This document shows, piece after piece, positions 16,901-25,124 of a stretch of DNA of 64,000 nt. The DNA comes from JBJGXI01 sp045635475. GTDB taxonomy: Bacteria > Bacillota > Bacilli > Bacillales > Amphibacillaceae. The notes below the pieces were generated by a model, which did not search any database, had not been told where the DNA came from, and saw only the letters and a program-made list of their open reading frames with translations. The first letter of the stretch is position 1; every line of letters begins with the position of its first letter. The position numbers and the translations under genes are program-made. Location: contig NZ_JBJGXI010000017.1 in the NCBI RefSeq assembly GCF_045635475.1, positions 1 to 64,000 on the forward strand. The letters run 5' to 3'.

Positions 16901-17341
16901 TTAAAAAGGCAAATCATCATCAGAGATATCGATTGGCTCCATGTCTTTTTCCTCTGTGTTTGGCTGAGCACCAACGGGTTGTTTTTGTTTAGTTTGTGGA
17001 TGACTGTTATCAGGCTGTGAACTCCTAGGTTCTAAGAACTGCACATTATCTGCTACTACCTCTGTCATGAACACACGTTTACCATCCTGTCCATCGAAAT
17101 TACGAGTTTGGATTCTTCCTTCTAAGCCTGCTAAACTTCCCTTCTTCAAGTAGTTTGCAACGTTTTCAGCAGTTCTACGCCACACGATGCAATTAATAAA
17201 ATCCGCCTCATTTTCGCCTTGCTGATTGGTAAATGGGCGGTTAACTGCAAGTCTAAAAGTTGCAACAGCCACTCCGTTCGGCGTATATCTGAGCTCAGGA
17301 TCCTTTGTCAGACGACCGACTAACACTACTCTGTTCATCAT
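16901..17341 (-). CDS. ssb: single-stranded DNA-binding protein
   Basis: A 146-residue SSB with an OB fold at residues 1-105 (MMNRVVLVGRLTKDPELRYT, FINCIVWRRTAENVANYLKK) and a Gln/Pro-rich linker. The acidic tip DISDDDLPF recruits replication and repair partners. It is not next to rpsF/rpsR and is shorter than SsbA (172 in B. subtilis) but longer than SsbB (113), so it is probably a second, competence- or stress-linked SSB. AGGAGT precedes the ATG. A TTGACA/CAGAAT pair with 17-base spacing at 17470-17498 (minus) is a possible promoter, though a terminator hairpin lies between it and the gene. Confidence 0.95.
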   Translation of the reverse strand: MMNRVVLVGRLTKDPELRYTPNGVAVATFRLAVNRPFTNQQGENEADFINCIVWRRTAENVANYLKKGSLAGLEGRIQTRNFDGQDGKRVFMTEVVADNVQFLEPRSSQPDNSHPQTKQKQPVGAQPNTEEKDMEPIDISDDDLPF

Positions 17342-17379
17342 ACTACCATCACTCCTTCATAATTTTGTAGTTAATTTTG

Positions 17380-17428
17380 GAAAATAAAAAAGCAGAATTA
17401 GCACCTGTTTAAGGCGTTCTTCTGCTTT
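17380..17428 (-). terminator. intrinsic terminator after GH3 gene / before ssb
   Basis: Stem AAAGCAGAA / TTCTGCTTT (17389-17397 and 17420-17428), followed on the minus strand by TTTTATTTT. It separates the GH3 gene from ssb. Confidence 0.8.
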
Positions 17429-17559
17429 CACATAGTTGGATTCAATTTTCACAAAATTGCTACACTCTTATTCTGAGCCAAATTAAAAAAAATGTCAATA
17501 CTCTCTCTATTAATCTTTATGAGAACGTTTACCATAAAAACAATAAAAAATCCCGCTCT

Positions 17560-19983
17560 CTATTGCGGCCTTAACTTGTTATTTCGGATCAACTTCCTTC
17601 TTTCCTTTAAAAAGTGAGTTAATCCTTTAAAAAAGCGACCATTTACCATCTTTAAGATTCCATCAACCATCGGCATACTGACTACGCCTCCTGTCATTCT
17701 TGAAATTCCTCTAAATGGCATATGATAGACGGACATTATGATCAAGTTGGCTGTACTGCGTTTCCCAATTTTTCTTAGATACCAATGAGCAAAAACAATC
17801 GAGTGGTAAACAAGTCTACCAAATACACCTTTGGCATACTGACATTGAGCTAATGTATCGTTATAACCTAGAGGTTTTGTTCGATCCCATGTGGAAACTG
17901 GTACTTTTCGTCCTAGAAGATTTTCAAATTCATCCTCACTGATGTTGCTTGGTTTCCCAGAATAATAGGTTGGCAGCATAGCTTTATCATAAGGTAAAAC
18001 AGCTTCTGTACCTTTCACATGCATCGTTGTTTCCAATCTAATGTCAGTACTTGATGCACCAATCATAATTGTATAACCCGAAGTTTCAATTTCCCATTTA
18101 TTCGTCTTCACATTAAAGTAACGGAATGTCTTATCATCAAATGGTATCGTAATTGTCTTGGTTTCACCAGCATTAATAAAAACTTTCACAAAGCCCTTCA
18201 ATTCCTTTTTGGATCTAAAAATCTCCTGTGACTGACACCCAACATATAGTTGGACAATTTCCATTCCAGCAAAATTTCCTGTATTCGTTAGTTTAAATGT
18301 GACACCGCGTTCATTAACGGATATATCTGAATATGCAAAAGTAGTGTAGCTAAGGCCAAAACCAAATGGAAAAAGTACATCTTTATTCACTGTATCATAA
18401 TAACGATAACCGATAAAAATACTCTCTCTATACTCTACACTAACTTCCTTGCCTGGAAAATGGTGATAAGTAGGTGTATCTTCATAGCGTAACGGATATG
18501 TCTCTGCCAACTTTCCAGATGGATTAACGTCTCCGGATAACACACGCAGAATTGCCCTGGCTCCTGCTTGTCCACCTAGATACCCATGCAATAGTCCCTT
18601 TACCTTATCAATCCAAGGCATCTCTACGGCAGATCCACAAGAAAGAATTGCTATGATATTAGGGTTCACTTTCTGCACAGCATTTAATAGTTCAATTTGG
18701 TTTTCCGGAATCCTCATGCTTTGTCTGTCAAGGCCTTCTGCTTCAGTAACTTCATCTAAACCAATATATAAAAGTACAGCATCTGCTTGCTCGGCAAGAG
18801 CACATGCTTTATCTATTTTGTTCTGATCTTTCTTACCATATCGTTCAAACCCCGGTTCAAATCCAATACTGACAATTCCTGACTCCTCGAAGCAATCCAT
18901 CGTATGATCCAAGATTGTCGGATTTACAATCGATGATCCCGCACCCTGGTATCGTGCATCCTTTGCAAAGTCTCCAATTACAGCAATTTTTTTACCAAAT
19001 TTAAGGGGTAATAAATTTCCTTCATTTTTAAGCAGCACAATCGACTCTTCTGCAACCTTTTGAGATACTCTATGATGCTTCTCAACATCAAATTCTAATT
19101 GCGGCTTTCTTAATGCTTCTGTTGTTGTGAAAATAAGGTCAAGCAATCTATCTACGCTTTCGTCCAATACTTCTTCTTTTAGCTTGCCACTTTTAATTGC
19201 CTGAACAATTTCTTTATCCGTTTCTCCTGCAGTGGATGGCATTTCTAATTCATTTCCTGCTAAAAGTCCTGCTACACGGTCATTGCTACCACCCCAATCG
19301 GTAATAACAGTCCCATTGTATCCCCATTCCCCACGTAGAATGTCCTGCATTAAATGCATATTTTCATTCGTGTAGGTTCCATTTAATTTATTATAGGAAG
19401 ACATGATTGATTTTGTCTTTCCTTCTTTCACAGCAATTTCGAAAGCGGTCAGATAAATTTCTCGAAGTGCTCTCTCATCCACAATTGTATCAATAGACAT
19501 TCGTCGTTCTTCTTGATTGTTTACAGCCAAGTGCTTCACACAAGCTGAGACGCCGTATGACTGAATGCCTCTAATATAACTAGCTGCCATTTTACCGGCA
19601 AGATAAGGATCTTCACTGAAATACTCAAAATTTCTGCCACATAGTGGATTTCTTTTCATATTTACACCAGGGCCAAGTAATACATTGACCTTCTGGGCAA
19701 TTGCCTCTTCTCCAAGGTATTCTCCTACTTTTTGCCCAAGCTCAGCATTCCAGCTATTTGCAACTGTCGCAGCTGTTGGATAGCAGGTTGCTGGAACACC
19801 AGCATTAAGACCAGGCTTGTCTGATGCCGCTGCCTGTTTTCTAATACCATGTGGTCCATCAGCAAGAAACATACTTTTAATCCCAAGGCGTTCATTATCT
19901 TGAGACTGCCAGAAATCTTTCCCCGACATTAAAGATGCCTTCTCTTCTAGAGTCATATTTGCGATTAGTTCATAATATTTCAT
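17560..19983 (-). CDS. GH3-family beta-glucosidase-like enzyme (copy A)
   Basis: An 807-residue glycoside hydrolase family 3 protein without signal peptide, so cytoplasmic. The TIM-barrel domain (about 1-290) has ADGPHGIRKQ, GRNFEYFSEDP, KH at residues 150-151 and the nucleophile Asp229 in TVITDWGGSNDR. The C-terminal alpha/beta domain (about 310-530) ends in the GFGLSYTTF strand, and a fibronectin-III-like domain follows (about 560-670). Beyond residue ~700 comes an unusual ~100-residue tail with SVYHMPFRGISRMTGG and a basic end, shared with copy B. It follows mgsA in the same direction after a terminator. The substrate is unknown; GH3 covers beta-glucosides, xylosides and GlcNAc. Confidence 0.93.
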   Translation of the reverse strand: MKYYELIANMTLEEKASLMSGKDFWQSQDNERLGIKSMFLADGPHGIRKQAAASDKPGLNAGVPATCYPTAATVANSWNAELGQKVGEYLGEEAIAQKVNVLLGPGVNMKRNPLCGRNFEYFSEDPYLAGKMAASYIRGIQSYGVSACVKHLAVNNQEERRMSIDTIVDERALREIYLTAFEIAVKEGKTKSIMSSYNKLNGTYTNENMHLMQDILRGEWGYNGTVITDWGGSNDRVAGLLAGNELEMPSTAGETDKEIVQAIKSGKLKEEVLDESVDRLLDLIFTTTEALRKPQLEFDVEKHHRVSQKVAEESIVLLKNEGNLLPLKFGKKIAVIGDFAKDARYQGAGSSIVNPTILDHTMDCFEESGIVSIGFEPGFERYGKKDQNKIDKACALAEQADAVLLYIGLDEVTEAEGLDRQSMRIPENQIELLNAVQKVNPNIIAILSCGSAVEMPWIDKVKGLLHGYLGGQAGARAILRVLSGDVNPSGKLAETYPLRYEDTPTYHHFPGKEVSVEYRESIFIGYRYYDTVNKDVLFPFGFGLSYTTFAYSDISVNERGVTFKLTNTGNFAGMEIVQLYVGCQSQEIFRSKKELKGFVKVFINAGETKTITIPFDDKTFRYFNVKTNKWEIETSGYTIMIGASSTDIRLETTMHVKGTEAVLPYDKAMLPTYYSGKPSNISEDEFENLLGRKVPVSTWDRTKPLGYNDTLAQCQYAKGVFGRLVYHSIVFAHWYLRKIGKRSTANLIIMSVYHMPFRGISRMTGGVVSMPMVDGILKMVNGRFFKGLTHFLKERRKLIRNNKLRPQ

Positions 19984-20009
19984 GTCTTATCCTCTTTTGT
20001 ATTTTAGAC

Positions 20010-20028
20010 GTACCAATAACTAAGGTAC
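20010..20028 (-). repeat. leader hairpin of GH3 copy A
   Basis: GTACC, nine bases, GGTAC, about 27 bases upstream of the GH3 start. The same hairpin position and the flanking CTCTTTT-GTATTTTA sequence recur before GH3 copy B (25011-25039), so it belongs to a duplicated leader. Confidence 0.45.
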
Positions 20029-20200
20029 AACAAAACACCTGTATTTAGTATTGTGATTTCTAGCAACATAACTATAAGATATTCTACTATAGAATCTATA
20101 TATTTTCTAATACTTCTTTCCATGTAAATCAAAAGTATAATGAATTCATCGTCTTTGATTTTGTTGAATATAGGCTGAAGGATAAAAAATAGTAAAATCT

Positions 20201-20235
20201 AAAAAAACAGGAAAACCACTAGGTTCCTGCTTTTT
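20201..20235 (-). terminator. intrinsic terminator after mgsA
   Basis: CAGGAA / TTCCTG stem (20208-20213 and 20224-20229), extended by A/T pairs, then TTTTTTT on the minus strand. Confidence 0.8.
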
Positions 20236-20273
20236 CGTATAAATAAATCATCAATTTTATATTGTTTCAGTGA

Positions 20274-20693
20274 TTATTCAACAGTATCCTCAAGTTTACT
20301 ATGAATGATGTCACGCCAATGCAGATCACCATTTTTAAGCCCCTGAATCAAAATTTCAGCAGTCCCCATATTTGTAGCTAAAGGAATCTGGTAAACATCA
20401 CATAGACGAAGTAAAGCTATAATATCTGGTTCATGTGGTTGCGCTGTTAGTGGATCTCTAAAGAAAATAACAGAATCCATTTCATTATTAGCAATTAATG
20501 CACCAATTTGTTGGTCTCCACCAAGCGGACCTGATTGAAACCGGTAAATTGACAAACCTGTTGCATCCATAATTCGTTGACCTGTTGTCCCAGTTGCAAA
20601 TAATTGGTGTTTGGATAATACCGGCTGATATGCTACACAAAAATTGATTAGATCCTGTTTCTTTTTATCATGTGCAATTAATGCAATCTTCAT
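20274..20693 (-). CDS. mgsA: methylglyoxal synthase
   Basis: A 139-residue enzyme that turns dihydroxyacetone phosphate into methylglyoxal and phosphate, relieving sugar-phosphate overload. Family segments seen are MKIALIAHDKKKQDLINFC, the phosphate loop FATGTTGQRI, SGPLGGDQQIGALIA and the catalytic-Asp region FFRDPLTAQPHEPDIIALLR. NMGTAEILI follows near the C-terminus. ATG 20693 has GGAGGGG nine bases upstream; longer frames run through a palindrome and are rejected. It lies between the GT2 gene and GH3 copy A on the same strand. In most Bacilli it sits near dapB, so its place in a glycosidase island is notable. Confidence 0.95.
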   Translation of the reverse strand: MKIALIAHDKKKQDLINFCVAYQPVLSKHQLFATGTTGQRIMDATGLSIYRFQSGPLGGDQQIGALIANNEMDSVIFFRDPLTAQPHEPDIIALLRLCDVYQIPLATNMGTAEILIQGLKNGDLHWRDIIHSKLEDTVE

Positions 20694-20745
20694 CTTTATA
20701 GTCCCCTCCACTTTGTAATACTTAACTTTTACCACTTCTCTATAG

Positions 20746-20781
20746 ACCAATGAGAACATCTTATAAGATGTTCTCATTGGT
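20746..20781. repeat. perfect 36-base palindrome upstream of mgsA
   Basis: Eighteen-base arms with no loop, starting ACCAATGAGAACATCTTA. The plus strand has TTTTCTTATT after it; the minus strand, on which all nearby genes lie, has no T-run. So it is not an obvious terminator for the GT2 gene. It lies 53 bases before the mgsA start. Confidence 0.85.
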
Positions 20782-20867
20782 TTTCTTATTACAAATTTTT
20801 TCAACATGCAATACATGTTAACAAAGAAACTATAATGACGGCAGTAGGCATTCAAAAATCGACTGTA

Positions 20868-21884
20868 TTAATTAAATCCTACTAATCTTTGTGATATTTT
20901 GTATGCCCCCACTGAAATACTTCGTCCAGCTTTTCCTGGTAGATTTATTAATTGCCCCATAATCCCATATTTAAGATTATGATACAACTGTTCATCTCTA
21001 TTTTTAATGTATTTCCATAACTCTTTTTTCTTCTTAAGATTCTCTTCTGTTCCAGAACGTATTAATAAAATTGCTGATACTACTGTTACAATTTCCAAGT
21101 GTCTTAGCATATAGTCGCGAAGCATTAGATTATTAATATTTTCTAGCTCAACCTGCTCAATCATAAGTTTATTCACTTTAATTTGTTGATCAATACGTCT
21201 AATCATAATACTTTCTTGAACGGACTGATCTTCCCTGCCAATAAAGTACCTGTATAAATCTACATTTACATAATATATCGTATTCACATGTACAAGTGGT
21301 GTATATACATATAGATTGTCTACATAAAAGGTATGTTTTGGCAGTACTAAATCGCAATCTCTTAATAGCTGTGTTTTGTATATGACAGAATGCATTAATA
21401 TATATTGTCCTTTACGAAAAGGCTTCATGTCATCCCAGGTGAATATCGTACCTTCTGGAAGAGCATTATCATATTTCATTATTTTTTTATATTTCGCGCC
21501 TTCTTTTTCATAAACAAAATTACTGATAATTAGATCAACTGATTTTCCTTCAGTCACAAAACCCCTTAGCGTCTCTAATATTTTCATATAGGCTCGAATA
21601 TCTACCCAGTCGTCACTATCCACTACCTTAAAATACAATCCGGATGCATGTCGGATACCTGCATTTACAGCTTCTCCGTGCCCACCATTTTCCTGATGTA
21701 TCGCTTTTACGATAGTCGGATATTTTTTTGCATACTCAGTAGCAATACTAGCTGTTTGGTCGACAGAGCCATCATTCACTATCAGTAACTCTACGTCTTC
21801 TCCCCCGGGCAATAGGGATTCAATGCAATATCTCATATAATCTTGTGAATTATAACAAGGTATAACTACTGATAATAACTTCAT
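20868..21884 (-). CDS. family 2 glycosyltransferase
   Basis: A 338-residue GT-A glycosyltransferase. The N-terminal strand LLSVVIPCYNSQDYM, the nucleotide-sugar motif IVNDGSVDQT, NGGHGEAVNAGI and the DxD-like metal site KVVDSDDWVD are all present. The C-terminal half is helical and lacks membrane segments, so membrane contact must come from a partner. The ATG at 21884 has AAAGG ten bases upstream; a GTG at 21890 is possible. The gtrA gene ends only 13 bases upstream. GtrA plus GT2 is the usual pair that makes or uses a polyprenyl-phosphate sugar donor for cell-surface glycans. Confidence 0.93.
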   Translation of the reverse strand: MKLLSVVIPCYNSQDYMRYCIESLLPGGEDVELLIVNDGSVDQTASIATEYAKKYPTIVKAIHQENGGHGEAVNAGIRHASGLYFKVVDSDDWVDIRAYMKILETLRGFVTEGKSVDLIISNFVYEKEGAKYKKIMKYDNALPEGTIFTWDDMKPFRKGQYILMHSVIYKTQLLRDCDLVLPKHTFYVDNLYVYTPLVHVNTIYYVNVDLYRYFIGREDQSVQESIMIRRIDQQIKVNKLMIEQVELENINNLMLRDYMLRHLEIVTVVSAILLIRSGTEENLKKKKELWKYIKNRDEQLYHNLKYGIMGQLINLPGKAGRSISVGAYKISQRLVGFN

Positions 21885-21897
21885 ACTCACACAACCT

Positions 21898-22533
21898 TTA
21901 CTTTGCCTGCTCTTCAGGCTTTTGTTTGAAAATTATTTTAAATATTGGGAAGAATACCCAGAATGCAATCGCACTGTTAATAATCATCGTAATAACATCT
22001 GCTGTCGTTTCCCCTACGGCACCCATTTCCCATGTGTTCATGAACAGGTTATAGATCGGAGCTTTATAAAATCCTTGAGCAGCAGCTGCTCCAATTGTAA
22101 TTATAATATAAGCAATTAGGTACCAAAATGCGGCAGTCCAAATATTGCTATTTGATTTAAATGTAATACTTCTTTGTGCAAAGAAGTTAATAATTTGTGC
22201 GATCGCAATTGTTATTTGTACAGCAAGAAAATAAGCAAGTCCACCGCCACCACCAACTGAAAGTGCACCAGCTGCATAATCAAATACATAGTAAGGCGTA
22301 CCGTCTAAGTTGGTTCCGAACTGTAATATTTGAAAACTAGTTGATACTAATGATGTTTGTGCGAAAATACTTTTAAATACAGGCATTAAAACAAGTTGTA
22401 GTACTGTCATTCCATTGCTCAATAAAAAGAATACTAGAAACTGTGCAATGTTAGGATGCTTTTCCTTGTATCTTTTCCAAAAGCTCATTGGTCCAGAAAT
22501 GTCTTTTTTATTTTTTACATTGTCATTAATCAT
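21898..22533 (-). CDS. GtrA-family membrane protein
   Basis: A 211-residue four-helix membrane protein of the GtrA family, thought to flip or handle undecaprenyl-phosphate sugars. The helices lie at about residues 31-52, 93-117, 131-153 and 179-203. The conserved segment after helix 2 is AQIINFFAQRSITFKS. A Gly-rich GALSVGGGGGLAYFLAV stretch precedes helix 2, and the long loop between helices 1 and 2 is larger than in most GtrA proteins (about 120-150 residues in total). GGAG precedes the ATG. The GH3 copy B gene ends 30 bases upstream and the GT2 gene starts 13 bases downstream, forming a tight operon. Confidence 0.9.
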   Translation of the reverse strand: MINDNVKNKKDISGPMSFWKRYKEKHPNIAQFLVFFLLSNGMTVLQLVLMPVFKSIFAQTSLVSTSFQILQFGTNLDGTPYYVFDYAAGALSVGGGGGLAYFLAVQITIAIAQIINFFAQRSITFKSNSNIWTAAFWYLIAYIIITIGAAAAQGFYKAPIYNLFMNTWEMGAVGETTADVITMIINSAIAFWVFFPIFKIIFKQKPEEQAK

Positions 22534-22563
22534 TTTACATCTCCTTCGTCGCTATTACTAGTG

Positions 22564-24984
22564 TTAATTAATGTCTTTTGCGACTTTTAACATCTTTTTT
22601 CTTTCTTTTAAGAAGTGTTTAATACCTTTAAAGAATTGCCCATTCACGATCATCAAGATTCCGTCCAACATTGACATATTGATAACGCCACCAGTCATTC
22701 TTGACATACCTCTGAACGGCATATGATAGACAGACATCATGATAAGGTTAGCAGTTTCTCTTTTACCTATTTTTCTCAAGAACCAATGGGAGAATTTTAT
22801 TAATTTAAATGCAAATCTTGCAAATGCACCCTTTGCATACTGACATTGTGCAATCGTATCGTTGTATCCTAGTCGTTTTGTACGGTCCCACGTGGAAACA
22901 GGAACTTTTCTTCCAAGTAGGTTTTCAAACTCTTCTTTACCTACTTTGTTCGGTTTACCAGCATAATAGGATACAAGTTTATCTTGATCATATGGCAGTA
23001 CTGCACCTGTTCCTTCTACAAATATGGAAGCTTCCAAACGAATATCCGCACTTGATGTACCGATCATAATGTTATAATCTGCTGTTTCAACTTCCCACTT
23101 ATTTGTTTTTACATTGAAATAACGGAAAGTTCTTTCATCAAATGAGATTGTAACTGATTTTGACTCACCTGGTTGCAAGAATACTTTTACAAATCCTTTT
23201 AACTCTTTATTAGGTCGGAAAATGTCCTCCGATTTACTTCCAACATAAAGCTGCGCAGTCTCCATACCAGCAACACTTCCATTATTCTTGATAGTAAAGG
23301 TCACTCCATCTTTGTTTACTTCGATATCAGAATATTCGAAGGTAGTATAGCTTAGCCCATATCCAAATGGAAATAGTACATTAACATTGGCTGTGTCGTA
23401 ATAACGATACCCAATATACATCGCTTCTCGGTACTCTACACTTACTTCCTTGCCCGGAAATTGGTGATATGCAGGGGTATCTTCATATCGAATTGGGTAA
23501 GTTTCTGCTAACTTCCCAGATGGATTCACTTCTCCAGTCATAACTCTAAGCATAGCTTTAGCTCCTGCTTGCCCACTTAAATAACCATGTAATAATCCCT
23601 TTACTTTGCCAATCCAAGGCATTTCAACTGCAGAACCACAAGATAAAATCGCTACAATATTCGGATTCACTTCATACAATGTGTCTATTAAATCAATTTG
23701 ATTTTGCGGAATTTTCATATTTTGTCTATCTAGCCCTTCCGCCTCTGTTGCTTCATCTAAACCAATATATAAAAGAACTACATCTGCTTTTTTAGCTAGT
23801 GCACATGCTTGTTCTATTTTTTTCTTGCTTTTCTTTCCATAACGTTCAAAACCAGGTTCAAAACCTACATTAGTAAGCTCTGATTCTTCTAAACAATCTA
23901 ATGTATTATCTAAAATTGTTGGATTAACAATCGATGATCCAGCACCTTGATAACGTGCTTGTTTTGCAAAGTCCCCGATAACCGCAACTTTTTTGTCTTT
24001 TTTGAGCGGCAAAATATTTCCTTCATTTTTAAGCAGTACAATTGATTCTTCTGCAACCTGCTGTGCTACACGATGATGCTCTTTTACATCAAAATCTTTT
24101 TGTGGATTTTTAAATACTTCTTCTGTATTAAACACAAGGTCAAGTAATCGATCCACTGCCTCATCTAAAAATTTTTCTTGAATTTTGTTATTTCTTATTG
24201 CTTCAACAATCTCTTTGTTTGTTTCTCCTGCAGTTGTTGGCATTTCTAGTTCATTACCTGCGATCAGTCCTGCAACACGGTCATTACTTCCGCCCCAGTC
24301 GGTAACAACTACACCATCGTAGTTCCACTCATCGCGTAAAATTTCTCGCATTAAATGAATATTTTCATTTGTGTAGGCGCCATTCAACATATTATAAGAA
24401 GACATAACCGTTTTTGTGTTTCCTTCTTTTACTGCAATTTCAAATGCTGTTAGATAAATTTCACGTAACGTTCTTTCATCGACAATAGTGTCAATTGACA
24501 TACGACGCTCTTCTTGATTGTTTACGGCAAAGTGTTTCACACAAGCCGAAATTCCATGTGACTGAATTCCACGAATATAAGCAGCGGCCATTTTACCAGC
24601 ATGATGCGGATCTTCACTGAAATATTCAAAGTTCCTTCCACATAGTGGGTCTCTTTTCATATTAATACCAGGTCCTAGTAAAACGTTAACCTTTTGGGCA
24701 ACAGCTTCTTCACCGAGATACTGTCCGATCTTCTCTCCTAGCTCTGTATTCCAACTATTTGCAACTGTTGCAGCTGTTGGAAAACAAGTAGCTGGTAAAC
24801 TTTCATTTAATCCTAGGTGGTCTGCAGCTTCTGCTTGCTTTCGAATACCGTGTGGCCCGTCAGCTAGAAATATACTATTTACACCTAAACGTTCAATGTC
24901 CATCGTCTGCCAGAAATCTTTACCTGACATCAAAGATGCTTTTTCTTCAAGTGTCATTTTCTTTATAAGATCTTTATATTTCAT
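22564..24984 (-). CDS. GH3-family beta-glucosidase-like enzyme (copy B)
   Basis: An 806-residue GH3 enzyme closely similar to copy A along its whole length. Nucleophile Asp229 lies in GVVVTDWGGSNDRVAG and KH at 150-151. Both copies share LADGPHGIRKQ, GRNFEYFSEDP and YGRYY-like GYRYYDTANVNVLFPFGYGL. The same C-terminal tail is present (SVYHMPFRGMSRMTGG). There is no signal peptide, so a cytoplasmic enzyme is predicted. It is followed 30 bases later by gtrA and then GT2, so a link between the hydrolase and glycan-donor synthesis is likely. Copy A looks like a duplicate that came to lie beyond mgsA. Confidence 0.93.
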   Translation of the reverse strand: MKYKDLIKKMTLEEKASLMSGKDFWQTMDIERLGVNSIFLADGPHGIRKQAEAADHLGLNESLPATCFPTAATVANSWNTELGEKIGQYLGEEAVAQKVNVLLGPGINMKRDPLCGRNFEYFSEDPHHAGKMAAAYIRGIQSHGISACVKHFAVNNQEERRMSIDTIVDERTLREIYLTAFEIAVKEGNTKTVMSSYNMLNGAYTNENIHLMREILRDEWNYDGVVVTDWGGSNDRVAGLIAGNELEMPTTAGETNKEIVEAIRNNKIQEKFLDEAVDRLLDLVFNTEEVFKNPQKDFDVKEHHRVAQQVAEESIVLLKNEGNILPLKKDKKVAVIGDFAKQARYQGAGSSIVNPTILDNTLDCLEESELTNVGFEPGFERYGKKSKKKIEQACALAKKADVVLLYIGLDEATEAEGLDRQNMKIPQNQIDLIDTLYEVNPNIVAILSCGSAVEMPWIGKVKGLLHGYLSGQAGAKAMLRVMTGEVNPSGKLAETYPIRYEDTPAYHQFPGKEVSVEYREAMYIGYRYYDTANVNVLFPFGYGLSYTTFEYSDIEVNKDGVTFTIKNNGSVAGMETAQLYVGSKSEDIFRPNKELKGFVKVFLQPGESKSVTISFDERTFRYFNVKTNKWEVETADYNIMIGTSSADIRLEASIFVEGTGAVLPYDQDKLVSYYAGKPNKVGKEEFENLLGRKVPVSTWDRTKRLGYNDTIAQCQYAKGAFARFAFKLIKFSHWFLRKIGKRETANLIMMSVYHMPFRGMSRMTGGVINMSMLDGILMIVNGQFFKGIKHFLKERKKMLKVAKDIN

Positions 24985-25010
24985 GTCCCCGATACCTCTT
25001 TTTGTATTTT

Positions 25011-25039
25011 AAGCGGTACCTCATAATGAAGTACCGCTT
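25011..25039 (-). repeat. leader hairpin of GH3 copy B
   Basis: AAGCGGTAC, 11 bases, GTACCGCTT, 27 bases upstream of the copy B start. It corresponds to the weaker hairpin at 20010-20028 before copy A. No T-run follows, so it may be an RNA-level or operator element rather than a terminator. Confidence 0.5.
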
Positions 25040-25124
25040 ATATACTTATATTAGATGATACTTGTTGCTAACTCTATAAACTTTTAGTTGATAGTCTAAT
25101 CATCTTCAAAAACTACTATTTAAT

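Noticed and set aside
20694..20855. N-terminal extension of MgsA
   Set aside because: The frame runs through the 36-base palindrome, and the family start with a good ribosome binding site is at 20693.
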